A DNA stretch of 39,608 nucleotides, taken from the IMG/VR virus record IMGVR_UViG_3300035183_000286, positions 1-39,608 of that record. One strand, written 5' to 3'. The position numbers and the translations under genes are program-made. Shown piece by piece: positions 1 through 7,441 of the stretch (positions are counted from its first letter, which is position 1; each line of letters starts with the position of its first letter). Origin of the DNA: a virus. The notes under the pieces are model-generated. The model was not told the DNA's origin. It ran no database searches and was given only the letters and a program-made list of their open reading frames with translations.

Positions 1-24
1 CCCCAGCACAATACGGTGTTCCAT
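1..24 (-). CDS. Prohead protease, N-terminal 8 codons (cut by window edge)
   Basis: ATG is the complement of 22..24. The reading frame leaves the window and is found complete at 38858..39448. A GGAAGGAG Shine-Dalgarno sequence lies upstream, inside the end of the portal gene. This is a duplicate piece produced by the circular overlap, not a second gene. Confidence 0.85.
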
Positions 25-184
25 TGCGGCTACTCCTTCCGCCAGAGTGTTTCGATAGTCATCAGCGCGTCCTCAAGGACCGCCCCGGCGTCCGGGTCGC
101 GGATCGTCCGGGTGATCAGGGCCAGCAGGACCGGCTCGGTGAGATCGACCTTGCCGCCGCCCCGGAGTTCACAGAGCCCGTTGG
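1..184. repeat. Left copy of terminal overlap (circular closure)
   Basis: Matches 39425..39608 base for base except positions 29 (g here, a in the other copy) and 57 (a here, c there). It covers the start of the prohead protease (complement of 1..24) and the end of the portal gene. The simplest reading is a circular or circularly permuted genome whose assembly overlaps itself; the two differences point to variants in the sampled population. The position 57 change is silent in the portal and position 29 lies between genes. Confidence 0.9.
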
Positions 185-1601
185 CGTAGGCCAGGAGCGC
201 CGGCTGCAGCGCGCCACGGGCGTAGGCGTCCCCGCCGGTCCGCTCCTCGGCCCGCCGACGGATCCGCGCGATCGCGTCGCCGATCGTGAACGACGCCTGC
301 ATCCGGAGCGCCTTCCGCCCGCCGTCGTTGGGCGTCCCGCTACCGGCCGGGACCGGCGGCGCGCCCGGATCGGTCTTCGGCGTCGGGTCCGGCGGAGGCG
401 CGTCGATCGGCTGGGTATTCATCGCCACGCGCGGGGTTGCACCGCCGTCGACCGGGGGCAGGTTGTCGAGTTCACGCGCCTCGTTCACCGAGAGCGACCC
501 GGAAGCAAGTCGAATCGACATCGACTGCGCCCGGCTCATGGCATCGGCCCGCAGCAGCCCGTCGAGATTGTGCTCAAGGTACAGGCCGTCTGCCCGCTCC
601 TGGTCGGTCAGCAGGGCCAGCCCAAACGCCTGTTCGAGCCGGACCGCCCGTGGCCGGATCGTGTCGACGACGTACTCGATACCCTGATGCTCGATATTGT
701 TGTTCGTTGACCGGAGCAGGCTCTGCAGCTTGTGCGGCGGCATCCGGAGCATCCGGGCGATCTCTTCGATCTGGAATTGCCGCGACTCGAGGAACTGCGC
801 GTCCTTCTGATTGAAGGCCATCGCCTCCCAGGTCACGCCTTCCTCGAGGATCGCCGTCTTGAAGGCGTTGGCGCTTCCCGACTGTCGCGATTCCCACTGC
901 GCCCGCAGCTTGTTCGTCGCGTCTGCCGAGAGCTTGCCGGGGTGCTTGAGCACTCCGCCCGGGCTCGCATTGTTGGCGAAGAACTTGCCGGCGAACTCAT
1001 CCGAGGCGAGGCTGATCGACAGGGAGTTGCGGAAGTTCTCGGCCGCCGAGATGCCGACATACCCGCCGTCCGAGAAGCCCTTGAGGTGCAGAATCTCGGA
1101 ATCCGCGTAGACCTCAGTCGTCCCGTACTGATTCGTGTACTTGTACCAAAGCCGGTCGTCGTCAGCCAGCAAGACCTGCATCCGGCTGGGGTGCAGCGGA
1201 TAGAGCCCGGTCACCTCGCCGGCGCCGTTCCCCTCGATGTAGGCGTACGCGTTCCCGCGGCAGACCATCCAGCCAATGAGGAGCTCGCGGAACTCCATCG
1301 GTGTTTGATACGGGTTCGGCTTCGTCGTGTTGAGGAGCGCGTAGGCCCGATGGTTGCGGACCCGATCGCGGCTGCCGTCGGGCTTGCGGCGGTAGAGCGG
1401 AAGGGGCAGGCTCGCCAGGTCTTCCGCGATCGCCCGGACCCCCGCGAAGAACGCCGGGATACTCTGCGCCGACTCGACCGTGACCCGCTTCCCCGCGATC
1501 CCCGGCAGGCCGCCCAGTGCGTCGAGGAGCCAGGTCGACGGGTTCGCCAAGGTCGAGGTCGGCGCGGCCCGGGTCTCGAGGAACCGCCGGAGTAGACTCA
1601 C
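30..1601 (-). CDS. Phage portal protein (HK97 family)
   Basis: This 523-residue protein should form the dodecameric ring at the capsid vertex through which DNA enters and leaves and to which the tail connector binds. The N-terminal two thirds carry HK97-type portal features: an early segment with SIPAFFAGVRAIAEDLASLP, a mid segment with P-LHPSRMQV, and NNNIEHQGIEYVVDTIRP near residue 300. The C-terminal 130 residues are Pro/Asp-rich then helical, as is common for the clip/barrel part. The start is GTG at 1601, overlapping by 4 nt the stop of the small membrane gene upstream. The protease follows directly across the window edge, giving the standard terminase-portal-protease-capsid order. Confidence 0.93.
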   Translation of the reverse strand: MSLLRRFLETRAAPTSTLANPSTWLLDALGGLPGIAGKRVTVESAQSIPAFFAGVRAIAEDLASLPLPLYRRKPDGSRDRVRNHRAYALLNTTKPNPYQTPMEFRELLIGWMVCRGNAYAYIEGNGAGEVTGLYPLHPSRMQVLLADDDRLWYKYTNQYGTTEVYADSEILHLKGFSDGGYVGISAAENFRNSLSISLASDEFAGKFFANNASPGGVLKHPGKLSADATNKLRAQWESRQSGSANAFKTAILEEGVTWEAMAFNQKDAQFLESRQFQIEEIARMLRMPPHKLQSLLRSTNNNIEHQGIEYVVDTIRPRAVRLEQAFGLALLTDQERADGLYLEHNLDGLLRADAMSRAQSMSIRLASGSLSVNEARELDNLPPVDGGATPRVAMNTQPIDAPPPDPTPKTDPGAPPVPAGSGTPNDGGRKALRMQASFTIGDAIARIRRRAEERTGGDAYARGALQPALLAYANGLCELRGGGKVDLTEPVLLALITRTIRDPDAGAVLEDALMTIETLWRKE

Positions 1602-1774
1602 GTCGGGGCCTTCCCGCCCGGCTCCGTCCGCGCCAGGACCAGCCCGGCCAGCCCGAGCGCCACCCCGCCAATGACAAAGGCGGCAGCCCGAGAGAACAGG
1701 CTGACGCCGTAGACGATCGAGAGGACGCCCAGGCCGAGACAGAGATCGGCGGCGATCTGGCGGAACCGATGCAC
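1598..1774 (-). CDS. Small two-helix membrane protein between terL and portal
   Basis: A 58-residue protein starting at GTG 1774, with GGGGAG 8 nt upstream; a longer frame exists but would run back through the terL end and the terminator. It has two hydrophobic segments (about residues 10-26 and 31-48), the second being Gly/Ala/Leu-rich, and ends in a polar tail. Function is not recognised. It sits in an otherwise strict terL-portal order, immediately after a strong hairpin terminator, and overlaps the portal start by 4 nt. A second small membrane gene at 26119..26448 lies behind a hairpin sharing 19 identical bases, so the pair may be regulated alike. A pinholin or superinfection role is only a guess. 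Confidence 0.6.
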   Translation of the reverse strand: MHRFRQIAADLCLGLGVLSIVYGVSLFSRAAAFVIGGVALGLAGLVLARTEPGGKAPT

Positions 1775-1798
1775 CGGCAAGGTCTCCCCGGAAAAAGC

Positions 1799-1831
1799 GA
1801 CGGGCCGCGTCGTCAGTGACAGCGGCCCGTC
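1799..1831 (-). terminator. Rho-independent-type terminator after terL
   Basis: Perfect 10-bp inverted repeat GACGGGCCGC / GCGGCCCGTC (1799..1808 and 1822..1831) with a 13-nt loop. On the minus strand it is followed by GCTTTTT. It lies 54 bases after the terL stop and just before the small membrane gene, so portal transcription must come from read-through or a local promoter. Confidence 0.75.
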
Positions 1832-1842
1832 GAGCAGGCTCG
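1824..1842. repeat. 19-nt element, copy 1 (second copy at 26501)
   Basis: The sequence ggcccgtcgagcaggctcg is identical to 26501..26519. It contains one arm of the terminator stem plus a small CGAGC-CT-GCTCG inverted repeat. Both copies lie a short distance upstream of a small membrane protein gene on the minus strand. Confidence 0.7.
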
Positions 1843-1884
1843 AAATCCTATGGCACTCAAGATAGCTATCCGGTTCCCGCCACG

Positions 1885-3690
1885 CTACAAGAACACGATC
1901 CCCCGCTCTTCGTAGACCGACCGCTGCTCCGGGCTCGCGATCAGCCGGTTGAGCCCCATGAGCGCCGCGACGACCCCGTCGATCCGCTTCGCCGCCCGTT
2001 TCGGCTTGACCGGCCGGATCCGCCCCGACTCGTCCGTCTTCACCGCGACGTTCTCGATACACCAGCGCATGAGCGGGCTGGCCTTGCCGTGCACGATGCG
2101 TCGGTTCCGGAGCAGCGCCTCGAAGACCTGGGCCGGTTCGGACAGGTACTTGTAGCCCTGCAGGATCTCAACCATCCGATAGCCCTCGCCCGCGAGCTTC
2201 GGGGCGATATCCGACGCGAAGGCCGGGTCATAGCCCACTTCGCCCCGGATCAGCCCGAGCCGCGGCCCGACGTCCCGCACAATGTCCCGAAAGACCCGGT
2301 CGTAGTCGATCATTCCGCCATCGGTCACCCGGAGTACCCCGAGGTCTGCCCAGCGGTCATATTGCACCCGGTCCTGTTTCACCCGTTCATCGAGCGTGTC
2401 CTTCGGCAGCCAGAAGTGCGGAACGATGTGCAGCCGGTAGTTGAGGCTGATCACCTTCGGCGCCGGCTGCTGGCCATCCTCGGTCCGCTCCTGGGCGAGC
2501 TGCGCCGTCACCGCCCCCGCCTCGATCGGCTCGCGGAAGACCGCCACGAACGCGGTCAGGTCGTACCGCTGCGAGAGGTCGAGCCCGCAGCCCACATCGA
2601 GCCCGGCGAGCACCGTGTCGGGCGGCAGGTCCGCGGTGCAGGCGTCCCACCACTCGACCGGCAGCCACGCCACCGCCTGACTCACCCAGCGATTGAGGTG
2701 ATACCGGAGGAAGTCGTTCCGTTTCCGGGGCTCGAGGGCCGCGGCCTTTGCCTCGCGCCGGAGAAAGTCCACGTCGACCGTCACGCCCAGGCCGGGGTTC
2801 ACGCGCGCCCAGACTTTTTCACTCTGCCAGTCCTCGTCCGGCTGCGCCTCGAAGACCACCGGAAGATACGTCTCGTCGAGCGAGGGGTCTTTGATTATCC
2901 GCTTCGCCATCTCCCATTCCTCGAAGCAGATGGATTCGTCATCGTCACCCGCCGTGGTCAGCATCGCCGTGAGCGGTTGGGTCCGCTTGCCGGTGCCGCG
3001 GTGGAGCGACTCGAACAACTCGCGCGTCCGCTGCGCGTGGAACTCGTCGAAGATCAGCCCGGACGGCCGCGGCCCATGCGAGCCCCGGACATCGGCCGAC
3101 CGGACCTCGAACTTCGAGTTCGTCGACCGCGCCAGAATCTGCCGGGTGTATGGCGTGCACTCGCGGAGCAGGTCGGGCACCCCGTCCCCGTCCAGGTCTG
3201 CCGACTGCTCGACCATCATCTTCGCGTCGTTGAAGAGAATCTTCGCTTGCTCCCGGTCCTTCGCGACGGCGTAGACCTCGGCGCCCGCCTCGCCGTCGAT
3301 CAGGGTCAGCTCAAGAGCGATCCCCGACCCGATCGGTGACTTTCCGTTGCCCTTCGGAATGGCGAGGAAGAGCGTCCGGAACCGCCGCAGCCCAGTCGCG
3401 ACGTGCTTCCAGCCGAAGAGCGGCCGGACGATCAGCCATTCCTGGTAGTCGAGCAGCGTGAAGGGCTGGTCGGTATGCCGCCCGCGCTGATGCCGGAGAT
3501 AGGTCGGGAAGAACTCGACGCGCAGATCGGCTGCCGCCTGGTCGTAGAAGTATCGGCCGTCTGCCGACTCCCAGCGTTTCCGCTTGGCCGACCAAGCCGA
3601 GGCGATCTCGATCGTGACGCCCGGGTAGCGTTCCGCTGGCGAGCGACCCGCGCCCCACCAACCTTTAGCGCGGGGGACGGTCTTCGGCAT
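1885..3690 (-). CDS. terL: Terminase large subunit
   Basis: A 601-residue packaging motor: an ATPase that translocates DNA into the prohead, plus a nuclease that cuts concatemers. The Walker A-like segment PKGNGKS is at residues 112-118 and Walker B (LIFDE) at about 212-216, followed by a C-terminal RNase H-like nuclease region that opens with LAGLDVGCGLD (acidic residues expected at the catalytic site). Length is normal for the family. ATG 3690 is used, 33 bases after the terS stop. Family resemblance is to terminases of HK97-like siphoviruses; the exact packaging type is not decided by the protein alone. Confidence 0.95.
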   Translation of the reverse strand: MPKTVPRAKGWWGAGRSPAERYPGVTIEIASAWSAKRKRWESADGRYFYDQAAADLRVEFFPTYLRHQRGRHTDQPFTLLDYQEWLIVRPLFGWKHVATGLRRFRTLFLAIPKGNGKSPIGSGIALELTLIDGEAGAEVYAVAKDREQAKILFNDAKMMVEQSADLDGDGVPDLLRECTPYTRQILARSTNSKFEVRSADVRGSHGPRPSGLIFDEFHAQRTRELFESLHRGTGKRTQPLTAMLTTAGDDDESICFEEWEMAKRIIKDPSLDETYLPVVFEAQPDEDWQSEKVWARVNPGLGVTVDVDFLRREAKAAALEPRKRNDFLRYHLNRWVSQAVAWLPVEWWDACTADLPPDTVLAGLDVGCGLDLSQRYDLTAFVAVFREPIEAGAVTAQLAQERTEDGQQPAPKVISLNYRLHIVPHFWLPKDTLDERVKQDRVQYDRWADLGVLRVTDGGMIDYDRVFRDIVRDVGPRLGLIRGEVGYDPAFASDIAPKLAGEGYRMVEILQGYKYLSEPAQVFEALLRNRRIVHGKASPLMRWCIENVAVKTDESGRIRPVKPKRAAKRIDGVVAALMGLNRLIASPEQRSVYEERGIVFL

Positions 3691-3723
3691 TCCGGAGCCG
3701 GCACGAGAAGGGCGGCCTTAGGC

Positions 3724-4116
3724 TCACTTCGCACCACCGAAGAATCGCGACCGCGCCTCACCCGGTGCCGCCGCCTTGCCCGGCTTGTGCTTCACCTTCG
3801 AGCGGTCCGCAGGGCTCAGCCCAAACTTACCCATGAGCGCATACAGGTTCTGAAACTCGACCTTGTTCAGCTTCTCCCGCCGACTCTTCGCCCAGAGCTT
3901 CACCAGCAACTCAAGGCCGAGCTCGTCCGTCGCCTTGAGCGCCCCGTTCGGGAAGTCGCGCCTCACCTTCTCCCACAGCTCGCGCTCCATCGGGTCGATC
4001 CCGGGATAGTCGCCAAGCGGCGCGTCGACCCGCACCGTCTCCGCCGCGCGACGGTCGCGATCCTTCCGGCCGCCCTGATAGCCACCCGTCAGCGCGAGAC
4101 TCGTTGTCCTACCCAT
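3724..4116 (-). CDS. terS: Terminase small subunit (P27-like)
   Basis: A 130-residue protein from ATG 4116; an upstream TTG at 4146 is possible but less likely. Basic and helical, it has the pattern of P27-type small terminases: a basic Gly/Arg N-terminus, then a central W-x-x-VRRDFPNG-like segment, and a basic C-terminus (KVKHKPGK). It recognises the packaging site and recruits the large subunit, which follows 33 bases downstream. The assignment rests on size, position directly before terL and the helical pattern. Confidence 0.85.
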   Translation of the reverse strand: MGRTTSLALTGGYQGGRKDRDRRAAETVRVDAPLGDYPGIDPMERELWEKVRRDFPNGALKATDELGLELLVKLWAKSRREKLNKVEFQNLYALMGKFGLSPADRSKVKHKPGKAAAPGEARSRFFGGAK

Positions 4117-4310
4117 GACGACTTTCCCCGTTTCCGTTCGGGCCAAAACTGGTCGTCGCGCGCGCGAAGCCCCCCCGCAGGGCCCCCCGCAGGTCCGTGA
4201 AGGATTGACACGTCCCCTCCCGTGGACACCGGAATAGTTGACCGGGTAGTTGTCGTCAGGTACTCCGTCACGCGCTCAGAGACGGCTGGGGGGCGGACTG
4301 TCGGGCAGCT
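4117..4310. other. GC-rich non-coding gap before terS, candidate packaging site
   Basis: No convincing gene is visible in these 194 bases. On the minus strand, 4150..4200 carries two tandem copies of CCTGCGGGGGGC (the second slightly altered) followed by an alternating GCGCGCGCG run. The position directly upstream of terS is where cos sites of HK97/lambda-type phages usually lie, so this is a candidate for the cos or pac site; no cut position can be seen. Confidence 0.35.
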
Positions 4311-4673
4311 TCACCGCTTCCTCCTGTTCCCAAAGGCCCCATCCAGTGCCGCCGCCTCGCTCGAATTGCACTGACGGCAGCTGCCGACAAGGTTCCGCAT
4401 TGTGTTCTTCCCGCCGCTCTTCCTGGGTATAATATGCGCCGCTGTGGTCGATCGCGCGCCCGTGCAGATGCGCCGCAGCCGGCAGATCGGGTCGCGCTTG
4501 AGCACCTTGGCCCGCACCACCTCCCAGCGCCCGTCCCCGTCATCCTGATCATACCCACGGTCGCGGAAGTGCGGCCGCGCCTTCCGCGCCTGGTCCTCGC
4601 GGCGATGCACGGGGCAGGGTGCGAGGCGTCGGCAGCCCGAATGCGAGCACGGTCGAGGCAGTCTATCCGGCAT
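4311..4673 (-). CDS. HNH endonuclease next to terminase
   Basis: A 120-residue protein starting at ATG 4673 (a TTG-type extension to 4709 is possible). It has an N-terminal zinc-type cluster (C-x4-C-x5-C around residues 9-20) and a core HNH motif, with AAHIIPRK as the first H and CRQCNSS as the metal-binding end. Such nucleases beside terS/terL are known to assist specific DNA cleavage during packaging in HK97-like phages. It overlaps the preceding gene by 11 nt and is separated from terS by the GC-rich candidate packaging region, which fits that role. Confidence 0.85.
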   Translation of the reverse strand: MPDRLPRPCSHSGCRRLAPCPVHRREDQARKARPHFRDRGYDQDDGDGRWEVVRAKVLKRDPICRLRRICTGARSTTAAHIIPRKSGGKNTMRNLVGSCRQCNSSEAAALDGAFGNRRKR

Positions 4674-4926
4674 CGTCTTCCCATGTCTCGACCCGGAGCC
4701 ACGCCCCACACCGGCGATCGGGGCACCGGGTCAGATGAACGCTGGCCGGGGCTGGCCTCGCGTCGGGCGCGTCGGCGCCCTGTAGGCACACGCGAGCCCG
4801 TCCGCGTCTTCCCATTTGGCCGATCGGCGTATCGCAGTGTCGGGCAGGCAAAGACGGATGCGATGCGGGACAGCGCATCAACTCTCCCGGACCATAATTC
4901 CGGCACACACAGGCGGCGGCTGTCAT
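4663..4926 (-). CDS. Cys-rich small protein, probable zinc binder
   Basis: An 87-residue protein from ATG 4926 carrying eight cysteines, including CVCRNYG near the N-terminus, HCDTPIG in the middle and a C-terminal CPDRRCGAWLR knuckle. The C-terminus looks like a small zinc ribbon of the kind that gives a second mRNA- or DNA-contact module. No family was recognised. It overlaps the HNH gene by 11 nt and its start lies on the stop of an interrupted micro-ORF (4923..5000). Confidence 0.65.
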   Translation of the reverse strand: MTAAACVCRNYGPGELMRCPASHPSLPARHCDTPIGQMGRRGRARVCLQGADAPDARPAPASVHLTRCPDRRCGAWLRVETWEDDAG

Positions 4927-5000
4927 GCCTCGGTCTCCTTCGTCTCGTAGTCCTTGGCCCGGCCTAGCCAGCAACGGCCCTACTCCTCGATGCGCTCCAT
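4923..5000 (-). pseudogene. Micro-ORF interrupted by an in-frame TAG
   Basis: ATG 5000 has one of the strongest Shine-Dalgarno sites in the window (TAGGAGGAAC, complement of 5007..5016), yet after MERIEE the frame meets TAG (4980..4982). It then continues open for 18 codons with normal GC-rich third positions to a TGA that overlaps the next ATG by 4 nt. It may be a 6-residue leader peptide, an amber-interrupted small gene, or a consensus error in a 25-residue gene. Confidence 0.35.
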
Positions 5001-5074
5001 CTACCGGTTCCTCCTAAAAACTCGCAGTGCAGGCGGACGCCGTTCCTCCGTTCGCCAGCCTTGGGGCGTGGGGG

Positions 5075-5293
5075 TCAGACATCGGGCAGTCCCTCCGTGA
5101 TGAACCGCACCATCGCCTCCGCCTGGATCGCGGTGAGCAGGTTGGTCCCGACCGAGTCGCGCCGATACTCGTACTCGGTGCCTACGTTGCCAATCGGCCC
5201 GGCGTAGCTAATCCCACCATCCGGGTTGAAGTCGGCAGGCAGCTTCCACTGAAGGAAGCGGTCCACCATGTGCTTGATCTGCTGTTCCGTCAT
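5075..5293 (-). CDS. Conserved phage small protein (WKLP-DF-PDGG type)
   Basis: A 72-residue protein from ATG 5293. It contains HMVDRFLQWKLPADFNPDGG followed by a short segment ending in GTNLLTAIQAEAMV. This MVDRFLxWKLPxDFxPDGGI pattern is familiar from small proteins of many phages and prophages, where it has no assigned function. The start overlaps the previous gene's stop by 4 nt, so it is translated in the same accessory operon. Confidence 0.8.
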   Translation of the reverse strand: MTEQQIKHMVDRFLQWKLPADFNPDGGISYAGPIGNVGTEYEYRRDSVGTNLLTAIQAEAMVRFITEGLPDV

Positions 5294-5811
5294 TCCCTTC
5301 CTCCGTTCGCCAGCCGGGCCGCATTGATGGCATCGGGGGCGCCTGCGGGTAGGGCGGCGCGGGCCGCAGTCGTGGACGGAGAGTCGCGATAGCAGAAATC
5401 CGCTTCGCATTCCGCGCAGATGCACTCGGCACCCGTCTCGCAGTAGCGCCCTGGCCCGACCGGTGTCTGCACCACGACGCCGAGCCGCTCTGCCTCGTCC
5501 TGAATGTCGCCGCCATCCCAATCGCCGCCTTCGCGGCATGCTTCCAGCGCCTTGAGGCCGAGCAGGGCCAGCGGGGCTAGCGCCTCCCGGAGCCGGGCCA
5601 GCTCCGCCCGGTCGCGCTCACGCTCGGCCAGCAGGGCGGTGAGCCGGTCCAGCAGGGCCGCTTTCGCCGCCTCAGCCCGATCCGCCTTCGCGTGGTCGAA
5701 GTCGCGCCGCTCAGTCGTGACGCCCAGCTCGAAGCCCGCTTGGCACAGTTGCAGGACGAGCTTCTCCAGCGCGGCCCGGACCGCGTCCACCGGGGCGGGG
5801 CTAGTCGGCAT
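5290..5811 (-). CDS. Coiled-coil protein with Cys cluster
   Basis: A 173-residue protein from ATG 5811. The first 100 residues are helical and highly charged (an Ala/Glu/Arg/Leu-rich stretch), typical of a coiled coil. The second half has the cysteine cluster CETGAECICAECEADFC, suggesting a metal site. Function not recognised. It overlaps the upstream gene by 11 nt and the downstream gene by 4 nt. A scaffold or regulatory role is possible, but nothing in the sequence decides it. Confidence 0.7.
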   Translation of the reverse strand: MPTSPAPVDAVRAALEKLVLQLCQAGFELGVTTERRDFDHAKADRAEAAKAALLDRLTALLAERERDRAELARLREALAPLALLGLKALEACREGGDWDGGDIQDEAERLGVVVQTPVGPGRYCETGAECICAECEADFCYRDSPSTTAARAALPAGAPDAINAARLANGGRE

Positions 5812-5971
5812 GGGCCTTCCCCTCGCATTCATCGCAGCGCACCGGCTCGATTGGTTCGGGCGGGAACGGGGAGAGTTGGGCAAGTCCGATGAACCAGCGC
5901 CCCGCCCGCAGCCCGAACCAGCGGGCCGTCTGTGCCGTGACTACCACTTCCACCTTCAGTTCCTTTGCCAT
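5801..5971 (-). CDS. Small conserved-type phage protein (56 aa)
   Basis: Begins at ATG 5971 with MAKELKVEVVVTAQTARWFG and ends with a CDEC knuckle followed by a polar tail. It is likely one compact beta-rich fold; no function recognised. The start lies inside the end of heptad-repeat gene 1 (16 nt overlap) and its stop overlaps the coiled-coil gene by 11 nt, so it belongs to the same transcript. Confidence 0.65.
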   Translation of the reverse strand: MAKELKVEVVVTAQTARWFGLRAGRWFIGLAQLSPFPPEPIEPVRCDECEGKAHAD

Positions 5972-6477
5972 GCGTTCGTCCCCCCTGCCGGTGTCAGCGC
6001 CGCAAACGTCTGTGGAGGTGTGGTCCCCAGCGTGCAGGTGTCGCCGTGCCATGCCACCGTCACATTGCCGCACTCCGCCAGCACGGCGTTGAGCCATACG
6101 AGCTGGCCCTCGGCCCGGAGCGTGGCGCCCTCGGCCCGGAGCTTGGTGCCCTCGGCCCAGAGCTTGGCGCCCTCGGCGTGGAGCGTGGTGCCCTCGGCCC
6201 AGAGCTTGGTGCCCTCGGCGTGGAGCTTGGCGCCCTCGGCGTGGAGCTTGGCGCCCTCGGCGTGGAGCTTGGCGCCCTCGGCCCGGAGCCTGGTGCCCTC
6301 GGCACAGAGCTTGGTGCCCTGGGCCCGGAGCTTGGTGCCCTCGGCCCAGAGATCGTCGCCCTCGGCCCGGAGCTTGGTGCCCTCGGCCCAGGGCTTGTCG
6401 CCCTCGGCCCAGAGCTTGTCGCCTTCAGCATGGACCCGTGCCCGTTCCTGCCAGGCCTGCGTCAGTCGGTCACTCAT
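5956..6477 (-). CDS. Heptad-repeat protein 1 (16 repeats)
   Basis: A 173-residue member of a five-gene family. Layout: a fixed N-terminus MSDRLTQAWQER, 16 tandem 7-residue units of the form [ADTS]-K-L-[WRHCY]-A-E-G (residues 13-124), then a fixed C-terminal module (LVWLNAVLAECGNV, then a WHGDTCTLG segment). Here the tail is extended by 13 residues. The DNA repeats every 21 bp with almost no silent variation. Function unknown; no signal peptide or membrane segment. The Shine-Dalgarno site (AGGGGAG) and start region are shared with the paralogues. Units 6-8 (TKLCAEG, TRLRAEG, AKLHAEG) recur as a block in protein 4. Confidence 0.8.
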   Translation of the reverse strand: MSDRLTQAWQERARVHAEGDKLWAEGDKPWAEGTKLRAEGDDLWAEGTKLRAQGTKLCAEGTRLRAEGAKLHAEGAKLHAEGAKLHAEGTKLWAEGTTLHAEGAKLWAEGTKLRAEGATLRAEGQLVWLNAVLAECGNVTVAWHGDTCTLGTTPPQTFAALTPAGGTNAWQRN

Positions 6478-6495
6478 GCGTCTCCCCTGTCGGTG

Positions 6496-7005
6496 TCAGC
6501 CGCGCGCCCCGGACCCGAACACCACCATGGCGGACGGGAAGGGTGCGCCGGTTCGTGCATCGCCAAACTTGAGGCGGCCCCGGATAAAGGTGATCTCCCC
6601 CTTCATCGCATAGTCGTGCCACCATGCGGTGTCGGTGCGAGCCGGAACAAGGCAGACCACCTTGCAGCCGCGCCGCGACTCCTCCAGCGCCTTTGCCATC
6701 CACGCACCGATCGTCTCACCGTAGGGCGGATTCATCCAGCAGCGCGGCCCATCGGCTAGCCAGTCGCGCGTAAGGCCGTCCTCCTCTACGGTGTAGAACT
6801 TGGGGCGCTTCGCGTTTGCCTCGCTGGCGCACACGTCTAGATCGAACGGGCCGTGCTGTTCCGCCAACTCGCGAAAGGTCCGCATCGGCGTAGCCCAATC
6901 GTCCGTCGCCGACGAGAACGCCACGCGCCCCAGAAGTCGTTCATGCCCTGTCCCCCCCGTATCCCGGAAGGTCGGCTGGTAGTACCTCGGTAATGCTGCG
7001 CTCAT
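6496..7005 (-). CDS. DNA N6-adenine methyltransferase (phage Dam family)
   Basis: A 169-residue protein of the phage N-6-adenine methyltransferase family, which transfers a methyl group from S-adenosylmethionine to adenine in DNA. From about residue 30 it reads FSSATDDWATP, then FDLDVCAS, and the catalytic NPPYG at 92-96; the C-terminus ends in the usual FPSAMVVFG strand. The first seven residues (MSAALPR) are identical to the start of the WPTP protein encoded inside the cytosine methyltransferase gene, because the DNA upstream is a duplicate of that region, so the N-terminus is chimeric. A native start near residue 30 is possible. Confidence 0.88.
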   Translation of the reverse strand: MSAALPRYYQPTFRDTGGTGHERLLGRVAFSSATDDWATPMRTFRELAEQHGPFDLDVCASEANAKRPKFYTVEEDGLTRDWLADGPRCWMNPPYGETIGAWMAKALEESRRGCKVVCLVPARTDTAWWHDYAMKGEITFIRGRLKFGDARTGAPFPSAMVVFGSGARG

Positions 7006-7213
7006 CCACCTCCCCAGGCGCGATCAGGTGGTCTTGCCATCAGCTCCCGCAACCAGGCCGCGCGGGCAAACGGGTCGAACTCGTTGTAGTAGGCGCTCAT
7101 CGGTGTCAGCGCCCAAACGTCTGCGGCGGCTCGGTGCCCAGCGTGCAGGTGTCGCCGTGCCATGCCACCGTCACATTGCCGCACTCCGCCAGCACGGCGT
7201 TGAGCCATACGAG
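6984..7213. repeat. Direct repeat, copy A (methyltransferase 5' end plus heptad-gene 3' end)
   Basis: About 230 bases closely matching 9925..10150. It contains the last 36 codons of a heptad-repeat gene, a short spacer and the first codons of the cytosine methyltransferase and of the WPTP frame. Differences include a 3-bp insertion and a 1-bp insertion that breaks the methyltransferase frame in this copy. Confidence 0.85.
7002..7100 (-). pseudogene. Truncated duplicate of cytosine methyltransferase N-terminus
   Basis: From ATG 7100 it reads MSAYYNEFDPF, then AWLRELMA, matching the first 21 residues of the intact methyltransferase at 10037. An extra A in the ATGGCAAGACC segment (intact copy ATGGCAGACC) then shifts the frame, which stops at 7002. 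The duplicated region continues in the other frame as the start of the Dam gene. It is a recombination scar, not a functional enzyme. Confidence 0.8.
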
Positions 7214-7441
7214 CCCGCCCTCGGCCCAGAGCTTGGAGCCCTCGGCCCGGAGCTTGTCGCCCTCGGCCCAGAGCTTGGCGCTCTCGGTGTAGAGCTTGGC
7301 GCCCATGGCCCGGAGCTTGTCGCCCTCGGCGTAGAGCTTGTCGCCCTCGGCCCGGAGCTTGTCGCCCTCGGCCCGGAGCTTGTCGCCCTCGGCCCTGAGC
7401 CGTGCCCATTCTTGCCATGCCTGCGTCAGCCGGTCACTCAT
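7106..7441 (-). CDS. Heptad-repeat protein 2 (9 repeats)
   Basis: A 111-residue paralogue from ATG 7441. It has the same 12-residue N-terminus (one change, W for R at residue 12), nine units (mostly DKL[RYW]AEG, two degenerate: DKLRAMG and AKLYTES), then the conserved C-terminal module. The two degenerate units make this the most decayed array. It overlaps by 4 nt the stop of the frameshifted modification-type gene upstream and is followed by the truncated methyltransferase copy. Confidence 0.8.
   Translation of the reverse strand: MSDRLTQAWQEWARLRAEGDKLRAEGDKLRAEGDKLYAEGDKLRAMGAKLYTESAKLWAEGDKLRAEGSKLWAEGGLVWLNAVLAECGNVTVAWHGDTCTLGTEPPQTFGR

Noticed and set aside
4420-4435. Plus-strand TATAAT with TTCTTC 17 bases upstream
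   Set aside because: It lies inside the HNH gene and no plus-strand gene follows; the match is explained by Ile-Ile-Pro codons.
5504-6759. Plus-strand repeat frames (Pro-Ser-Ala and Leu-Gly-Ala repeats) opposite heptad gene 1
   Set aside because: Antisense of the repeat array; same argument as above.
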